NCBI GenBank assembly: GCA_950097015.1
Contig: CATNEN010000029.1
Coordinates: 3,429,501-3,493,500 of the forward strand
Reading direction: 5' to 3'
DNA length: 64,000 nucleotides
Origin: Macrostomum hystrix
Lineage: Eukaryota; Platyhelminthes; Macrostomidae
The position numbers and the translations under genes are program-made. Under the pieces are notes generated by a model. The model saw only the letters and a program-made list of their open reading frames with translations, had not been told where the DNA came from and searched no databases. The stretch's first letter is position 1. The number at the start of each line of letters is the position of its first letter. Of the stretch, positions 57,613 through 64,000 are shown piece after piece.

Positions 57613-57959
57613 CTCAGAAAGCCAAGCGGTTTGTGCACCAGGAAGGGAGAGAGGCTCAGAGTGCAAGCCCTCCCGGATTTCCCATATTTGTACCCGCGCT
57701 TTCCGCCACGCAAAGTAGACTTCAAGCGCACTGGCTGCCTGGAGCCGTAAAATACAAAATCAGAGACGAAAACAGACAACAAACAGGCCAGACCAGACTG
57801 AGGTCCCTGGGGAGCAGAATTTCAAGCTTTGTCGAACAGCTAGCTCTTGGGTTTGCCTGGTCTAAATATATGCGTTGCTATGCGTAGGAAATTGTGCCAA
57901 CTTACTTAGGAAATACGCAGCGGAGCTGCAGCACTAATAGTTCCACTGTACAGCCGTGC

Positions 57960-58556
57960 CTTCTGTGCCAGTCTGTCTGCTACATCTGTGCCAGTCTGTC
58001 TGCTTCCTGTGTGCCAGTCTGTCTGCTTCCTCCGGGCCAGTCTGTCTGCTACATCTGTGCCAGTCTGTCTGCTACATCTGTGCCAGTCTGTCTGCTACAT
58101 CTGTGCCAATCTGTCTGCTTCCTCTGTGCCAGTCTGTCTGCTTCCTCTGTGCCAGTCTGTCTGCTACATCTGTGCCAGTCTGTCTGCTACATCTGTGCCA
58201 GTCTGTCTGCTTCCTCTGTGCCAGTCTGTCTGCTACATCTATGCCAGTCTGTCTGCTACATCTGTGCCAGTCTGTCTGCTACATCTGTGCCAGTCTGTCT
58301 GCTTTCTCTGCCAGTCTGTCTGCTTTCTCTGCCAGTCTGTCTGCTTTCTCTGCCAGTCTGTCTGCTTTCTCTGCCAGTCTGTCTGCTTTCTCTGCCAGTC
58401 TGTCTGCTTTCTCTGCCAGTCTGTCTGCTTTCTCTGCCAGTCTGTCTGCTTTCTCTGCCAGTCTGTCTGCTTTCTCTGCCAGTCTGTCTGCTTTCTCTGC
58501 CAGTCTGTCTGCTTTCTCTGCCAGTCTGTCTGCTTTCTCTGCCAGTCTGTCTGGTT
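57960..58556. repeat. 23-bp then 21-bp CCAGTCTGTCTGC array
   Basis: First half has TACATCTGTG or TTCCTCTGTG spacers; second half is homogeneous TTTCTCTGCCAGTCTGTCTG. Lies in the long NLK intron. Confidence 0.96.
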
Positions 58557-59284
58557 GCGAATATTCCTTGCATGCAGCTGGTGGTTCATGAGTCACACCC
58601 AGGACTACATAAGATCACTAGACCCTATACCACTGTGGGTCACAGTGGGTCACAGTGGCAACTCTTTAGCTTTTGGCTCGGAAGAAACACAAATAAATTT
58701 AATGCAGGGCAGCATTGCAGCAACCCAGAAAAAGGACCCCGCAGAAATGTGTAATAAAACTCGCTCCGATTCCTGCTGAGCGAACAAATTTTCACTTTAA
58801 TGCTCCGCTTTGCAACAGCATCCGAAATCTGTTTTTGTATCATTTGTTGAATTTTTGCATGAAATTAAAACCCATGATGTTGACCCTACCGTAGATTCTC
58901 TCTCACTTTGCTTGCATTCAACTATTCAGAATGGGCCATATGTACTTTGCTACAGTCCACCTGCCTATTCTACTATCTACGGGACACTTCGTTTCTTAGA
59001 AAGTTAATTAAAAGCAGATTTTCACGGAAAAATTGCTTTCCGGTCCCGTCCTTCTTCTAGTGGTCCTTGGTGAATATATAGTTGGTTACAGATACACGGA
59101 CAGTAGAATAGACAGGCGGACTGTTGCAAAGTAGAAAGTATAAATTTTCCAAGAAACGAAGTATCATGTCATTATTCTTCTAGTGGTCCTTGATATTCAC
59201 TAGCCTGTCTGCCGATCATTCTTTCAAGCCTTTCATTCTCTCCTATATCTGCCAATCTATATCTATACTGCCTCTTAGTTATCT
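58557..59284. other. NLK intron segment, nothing recognised
   Basis: No exon, element or array seen. TTCTTCTAGTGGTCCTTG occurs twice (59048 and 59178), a small direct repeat. Confidence 0.45.
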
Positions 59285-59470
59285 ATTTATCTAAAATCTG
59301 ACCGAGAGGTCGGAGTTCGAATCTCAATATAGAGGGAATCGTTTGAGTGATTCAACAGGACACCAAATTCCTCATTTTCGTCACTTTACTCATCTGTTAA
59401 TAGCTCGCACCGGCGGCACACAACGCCTGTGAGGTATGAGTCAGTCCAGGCCCACGGGCTAAGGTCTGCG
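59285..59470 (+). mobile_element. SINE-B-related copy beside the non-LTR element
   Basis: B-box-like GGAGTTCGAATCTC, then CAACAGGACACCAAATTCCT, ACTCATCTGTTAATAGC and CAGTCCAGGCCCACGGGCTA, diverged versions of the SINE-B core and tail. Confidence 0.5.
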
Positions 59471-62400
59471 ATGCCTCACACCTGCAGTCGCTTTTTGAGC
59501 AGGCTTGGCAGGAAGGAGCCCTGTGCCTTCGGGTGCAGGAATCCCTCCACGCTGTCCCGTCAGCTGACCCATGGGTACACGTCCCGCGAGTGTTCAAGGC
59601 TGACCCTAGGGTAGCCGGACAGAATGGGCAACAGCGCTGGATGACCCATCCAGGGCCTCCGCCCAAACTGGGTACCTCTAGCCCCGGCTGGAGGGAAAGG
59701 TGTCACCCTTTGACCTCAACAGGGTATGCGGCCAGTCCGCAGCTTTCGTGCACCTGTGCGTGATCAGGTACCTCTGGTTACGGCTCTGAGGGAAAGGTGT
59801 CCCCCTTTGACGTTAACAGGGTACGCAGGTTAACTGCGGGTCTGGCGCTGCTTTGTGCCGCCCTCTAAGGCCCAAGGTCTCGCCGTGCCGAAGGGCGCTT
59901 GGCCGGGGAGTAGTCCGGTCTTTAGCGGCTTCTTTTTATTTCTTTTCTCTATTCATGTGAGTCACCGCTTTCAGCAATGGCTTCTTCTGCCCACTCTTAT
60001 AAAGAAAATGAAACCGGGAACCACCCGGTTGCTCCGGCCGCTTCCAACAGCGCCAATGTCGCCCCATGGGAGGCTACCGGGCCCGCTGCGCCCTGTCTGA
60101 CGGAAGATCTGTCCCCGGACCTCTAGGCATCCGGTCCAAGGGAGCCCGTCACGGCCGTAACCAACGCCGCAACGAGCGGCGTCGGCGGCAGCGTGAAAGG
60201 GTGGCCGCGGTTCGGCAATCCGCGGAGGTGGTGCCTCAAGTGGGCGAAGGAGCGGTTGGGCCGAAAGGAGCCACCGCCACCTTAGCCCCTCGGGAAACCG
60301 CCTCCGCGGGGTCACCACCCGCCGAGCCCACCAGCAACACTAACACCGGCAACGTGGCTGGGCCATCTGGAGCCGCAACACATGCAACGATGGCGAGCGG
60401 GGCCCCGGCCAGCCAACCATCTACCAAGGCCAAGAAGTCCTACGCCTCCAAGGCCAGTGCCATGCTCCAACCCGCGGTCATCGTTTTTGGGGAAGAGCAA
60501 GACCTCACGGCCGAGCAGCTCGACAGTGCCTGGCGCATCATCGACGCTGCGCTCATTGACCAGCTCCTGGCAGGCCGCCCGGTGAGCGTGGTCAAATCGG
60601 CCAAGACGGACGGCTGCATTTTCATCTGGTGCAACTCGAAGGAAAGCAGCCGAGCTCTACGCGAGCTTCTGCCACAGCCAAAGTAGCCTAAGAAGCTCGG
60701 CAAGCTCACCTTCGCCAGCGAAGGCCAACGCCTTAAAACCGAGCGCTTCCGCGTTTGGATCCCGAATGGCAGTGCCATCAAATCTGGGGATCAGCTTAGG
60801 CAGATTCTGCTGAAGCTGCACCCCGACCTTGAGGCCAACGGGCTCCTCCACCATGCCTCCTCCCGCAAGGAGACGGGGTTCACGGTGATCCTGGGGCTCT
60901 CGGATGCGTGGACCGAGCGCTTGCCGCCAAAGTCCATCATTCACCTTGGTCTAACTGAGCTGACCATCCTCCGCTGAGCGGAAAGCTGGCGAAGCCAAAA
61001 AAGCCAAAGCTCCTGAGTCCGGATCCGGGGCGCAAGCTCCTCCGGTGAAGAAGCAGAGGCAAACGGTGGATCCCCACCCCGGTAAAGCAGCTCGCGCTGC
61101 CGAATCCAGACCTCGCGACCGCAGGCCTGCCAGGTCCACCCGGAGATCTGGGCTGGTCCAGCGAGCGCTGGAACAAGCCAGGACTCTCAGGGCGCACCTC
61201 GAGCGGGTCCACACATCGAACGCTCCACCGAAGCTGCCAGTGGGGCAGGAGCGACGAGGAGAGGCGCCGACTGACTGGTTTGAGGCTAGCACTCACCAGG
61301 CGGATCGCGCCATCCACGTTGACCTGACCGACGAGGTGAGCCTGGGCAGTATCGGCGTCACGACGCAAAGGGACGGCGAGTGAGACACTCATGCTGGGCA
61401 AATGTCCGCTGAGGGCTCCTCAGCCACCGTGACCGCCGGGGACGCCGAGATTCCCATGGAGCTATGCGAGCCTTCCATCTCCGAAAAGTAAGAGGAGGAA
61501 TTGCTACGCGACTCCCCGACTGCGCGCCATGATCAGCAGTCCAGGCATTTGCTGCCTGCAGATTAATCTGCAACACAGCGTCGCAGCTTCGGCTAACCTG
61601 ATGCGTCAAGCCGAGCTCGACAAGCCGGGTCTCATCCTAGTCCAGGAGCCGTGGACCTCCAAAGGTAAGCCCTAAAACGTGCCTTCTGGGTACAACTGCT
61701 TCTGCGTTAGCCCCCGCGAGGCGAACCGGCCACCTAGAGCCTGTATCTTCGGGGCCAAAACCCTCGGTGCTTGGCTCAGATCCGACCTGTCTAACGGGGA
61801 TATCTGCGTCATTCAATCTGAGGACCTGCTGCCTGGGAAAACCACCCTCGTTGCCTCGGTTTACCTACCAGGTGACGCAGCGGTCGTCTCCCGGACGCTC
61901 GCCACCCTGGTTGAACTCTGCTCTGCCAGGAACTACGAGTTCATGGTCGCCGGCGATATCAACGCCCACCATACCCACTGGGGCAGCACAGGGATAAACC
62001 AGAGAGGCGAAGACCTCCTGTCCTATGTTGCCTCTACGACCCTTGAGTTCTGCAACTCCGGGTCTACACCTACCTTCGACAATGGTCGCTGGTCAGAGGT
62101 GATTGACACCACACTCGCCTCACCCAAGCTCTTTCAGAGTATTGGGGAGTGGCGCGTGCTCCCGATGCCATCCCTCTCTGACCATAAGTTCATTCACTTT
62201 CGTGTGGCGGGCGGTCGCAGCCTTAACCACGTGGAGACGGAACGCCAGAAATACTGATTGGGAAGCCTTCAGGCATGCCCTGGAGACAACCCATCGGTCT
62301 TCGGGCCAACCACCCACTATTTCGACGTGCCGAGAAGCGGACGAGTGCGCGACTGTTTTAACAAAAACGCTAACCGCCGCCTTCGAGGCAGCCTGTCCCC

Positions 62401-64000
62401 TAAAAGCCTACAAAGGGAAGACATCTGCGCCGTGGTGGAATCCTGAGCTCGGCGACCTCCGTTGCAGAGCGAAGAAATTACACCGCAGAGCAAACAAAAC
62501 CAGGAGCCCTGCAGACCAGACCGCCTACCTTGAAGCCATCCATGAGTTCAAGAGGGAGATCAGGACTGCCAAGGCCCAGAAGTGGCGTCAATACTGCGAG
62601 GAGCTAGAGGGCTCACGCCCCACCTCCAGGATTGTCAAAGCACTTACGCTGGACAAAACGTCCAAGCTCTCCTCGGTAAAGCGAACCGACGGCACGTCAA
62701 CTGACAACCCAGGGGAAACGCTTGAGGTCATGCTGCCTTCTTCCCCAACGAGCCAACCAACCCGACCACCTGAGACCACACTGAGGGAGGCCAGATGCTG
62801 GCTGCCTCTATCATCACGGAGGACCGCATCGATAAAGCGGCCACCTGGGGGCTCACCCCCAAGCGCCTCTGGTGCATCTATACTGCAATGGTCAGGCCAG
62901 CTGTCTCGTACGGCAGCTTGATCTGGGCCAGCGCCCTGCAGATGAAGACCTGCCTGGAGGCGTTTTTAGGAAAACGCAAGGGCGCGCTTGTCGCATGACC
63001 ATGAGTGCCCCACCGTCTGCTCCTTACGACGGCCTCAATGCCTTCCTCGACGCTCCCCCCGTTGGACATTTTTGTCTTCAGGGAAGCCGCTAAAACTGCG
63101 CGTCGGCTCATTGACGCCGGCGTCCGCTTCACACCGCAAAGAGCAATGGCAAAGCGCAAACTTCTGCCTCACACCGATCTGTGCCTTCGAGACTTGAAAG
63201 ATAGCGGCGGACTCCATGTCTTATCTGACGGCGAACCACGCACTCTCAATCTCACCCAGCGCTACAAAATCATCATCCCCTCGAGGGAAGACGCTAACGA
63301 CCACTGGAACCACCAGGAGGTCCACTGCTATACGGACGGATCCCTTAAAGACGGCCTTGCCGGCTTTGGGGTCTGCATCCTGACCAACGGCCGCGTCGTC
63401 GCCACGCATGCCCAACATACTGGGAGACTTTCTACGGTCTTCCAGAATGAAATCCTTGCCATCAGCTCCTGTGCCGCAGAGCTGAATGCCAGGAATACGA
63501 GAGGAGAGACTATCATCATCCACTCTGACAGCCAAGCGGCCTTACAAGCCCTTTGCCGCACCACCACGTGCTCCCGGACAGTCTCTGACTGTGCCCAGCA
63601 ACTCAACCTCCTGGCCAGCAACACGGTCAGGCTGAGCTGGATCCCAGGGCATGCGGGCTTCCCAGGGAACGAGCTAGCGGGTACCCTTGCCAAGCAAGGT
63701 GGCTCTGGCTCTCTCCTGGGCCCTGCTCCCCTGGTCGCGATCCCCATCACCACTCTGATGTCATCAATCGCCTTATTGATGACTGGGCTGAGTCCCTCCA
63801 CAGGGACAGATGGGCGGGCACCCAGAACTGTCGGCAATCCCGTGCCGCAGTTCCGCGCCCGTCTCGCAGGCTTAGGAACATCCTTTTGAACCATAAGGAT
63901 ATCCGCGCCCTCGCCATGACACTCACGGGCCACGGCTACCTCGCTAGGCACTGTTTCCTCCGGGGCGACCTTGAGAGTGAACTCTGCCCATTCTGTGAGT
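59400..64000 (+). mobile_element. Decayed non-LTR retrotransposon (I/R1/Jockey-like with RNase H), runs off the window end
   Basis: Same orientation throughout. The 5' region at 59600-59970 contains an imperfect duplicated block (59667-59735 and 59766-59835). ORF1 starts near 59977, shifts frame near 60120 and has an in-frame TAG at 60684, then reads to about 60976 and resumes in 61024-61383. ORF2 begins near 61530 with an APE-type endonuclease (LQINLQHS, LVQEPW, GDINAHHTHWGS, LSDHKFIHF), with TAA at 61673 and a frame change near 62250. The RT region 62230-62780 precedes a large deletion at about 62780-62800, so the RT catalytic block is gone; the thumb (LWCIYTAMVRPAVSYGSLIW) follows. RNase H lies at 63325-63700. 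It cannot transpose alone. Confidence 0.9.
63325..63710 (+). pseudogene. RNase H domain of the non-LTR element
   Basis: Reads HCYTDGSLKDG (Asp), FQNEILAISSCAAEL (Glu), IIIHSDSQAALQAL (Asp) and LSWIPGHAGFPGNELAGTLA. In the last block, the position usually held by the fourth catalytic Asp (GNExAD) is Gly. The window ends a little downstream at a CPFC knuckle start. Confidence 0.75.

Noticed and set aside
57894-58779. Cys/Leu-rich frames of 210-290 codons, resembling a secreted Cys-rich protein
   Set aside because: 21- to 23-bp tandem array; no splice or start support.

Overview
This is animal nuclear DNA from an invertebrate. Genes are split into GC-rich exons with GT-AG introns, the encoded proteins are typical of bilaterians, and copies of tRNA-headed SINEs, non-LTR and Ty3/gypsy elements lie between and inside them. 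I cannot name the species. A spiralian or a deuterostome invertebrate would both fit. Long tandem-repeat arrays fill most introns and many gene flanks. By adding their spans they make up roughly a quarter of the window, and almost every array has its own unit sequence. Most long open frames in the window are these arrays and not genes.

Layout. 140-8763 (+): the C-terminal half of a phospholipase C beta gene (end of the X-Y linker, Y box, C2 domain, C-terminal coiled coil, stop). An antisense gene for a secreted PAN plus F-type lectin protein is nested in its ninth intron (about 5703-6780). 11698-13517 (+): methionine sulfoxide reductase A. 18105-16362 (-) and 18757-22874 (+): a divergent pair, an unrecognised coiled-coil protein and CCDC83. 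29740-27536 (-): ornithine decarboxylase antizyme, with a +1 frameshift site and a candidate pseudoknot. 40199-34296 (-): Unkempt, a CCCH zinc-finger RNA-binding protein. 43129-47614 (+): Rho GDP-dissociation inhibitor, whose single coding intron holds a decayed gypsy element. 48496-50900 (+): TMEM41A. 56739-54692 (-): the last two exons of Nemo-like kinase. 59400-64000 (+): a decayed non-LTR retrotransposon, cut by the window end, lying upstream of the NLK exons.

The genes do not form a pathway. PLC beta, RhoGDI and NLK are signalling genes. MsrA repairs oxidised protein. Antizyme controls polyamines through translational frameshifting. CCDC83 and its divergent neighbour are both coiled-coil proteins and may share a promoter.

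Gene models were assembled by eye from reading frame, splice consensus, intron phase and family resemblance. Exon ends are therefore predictions, but phases close exactly through every multi-exon model given here except the 5' end of the lectin gene. The most interesting items are the antizyme recoding site with its predicted pseudoknot, the private tandem array in nearly every intron (one of which copies its own splice acceptor), and a cluster of four fold-back palindromes at 51854-52612.
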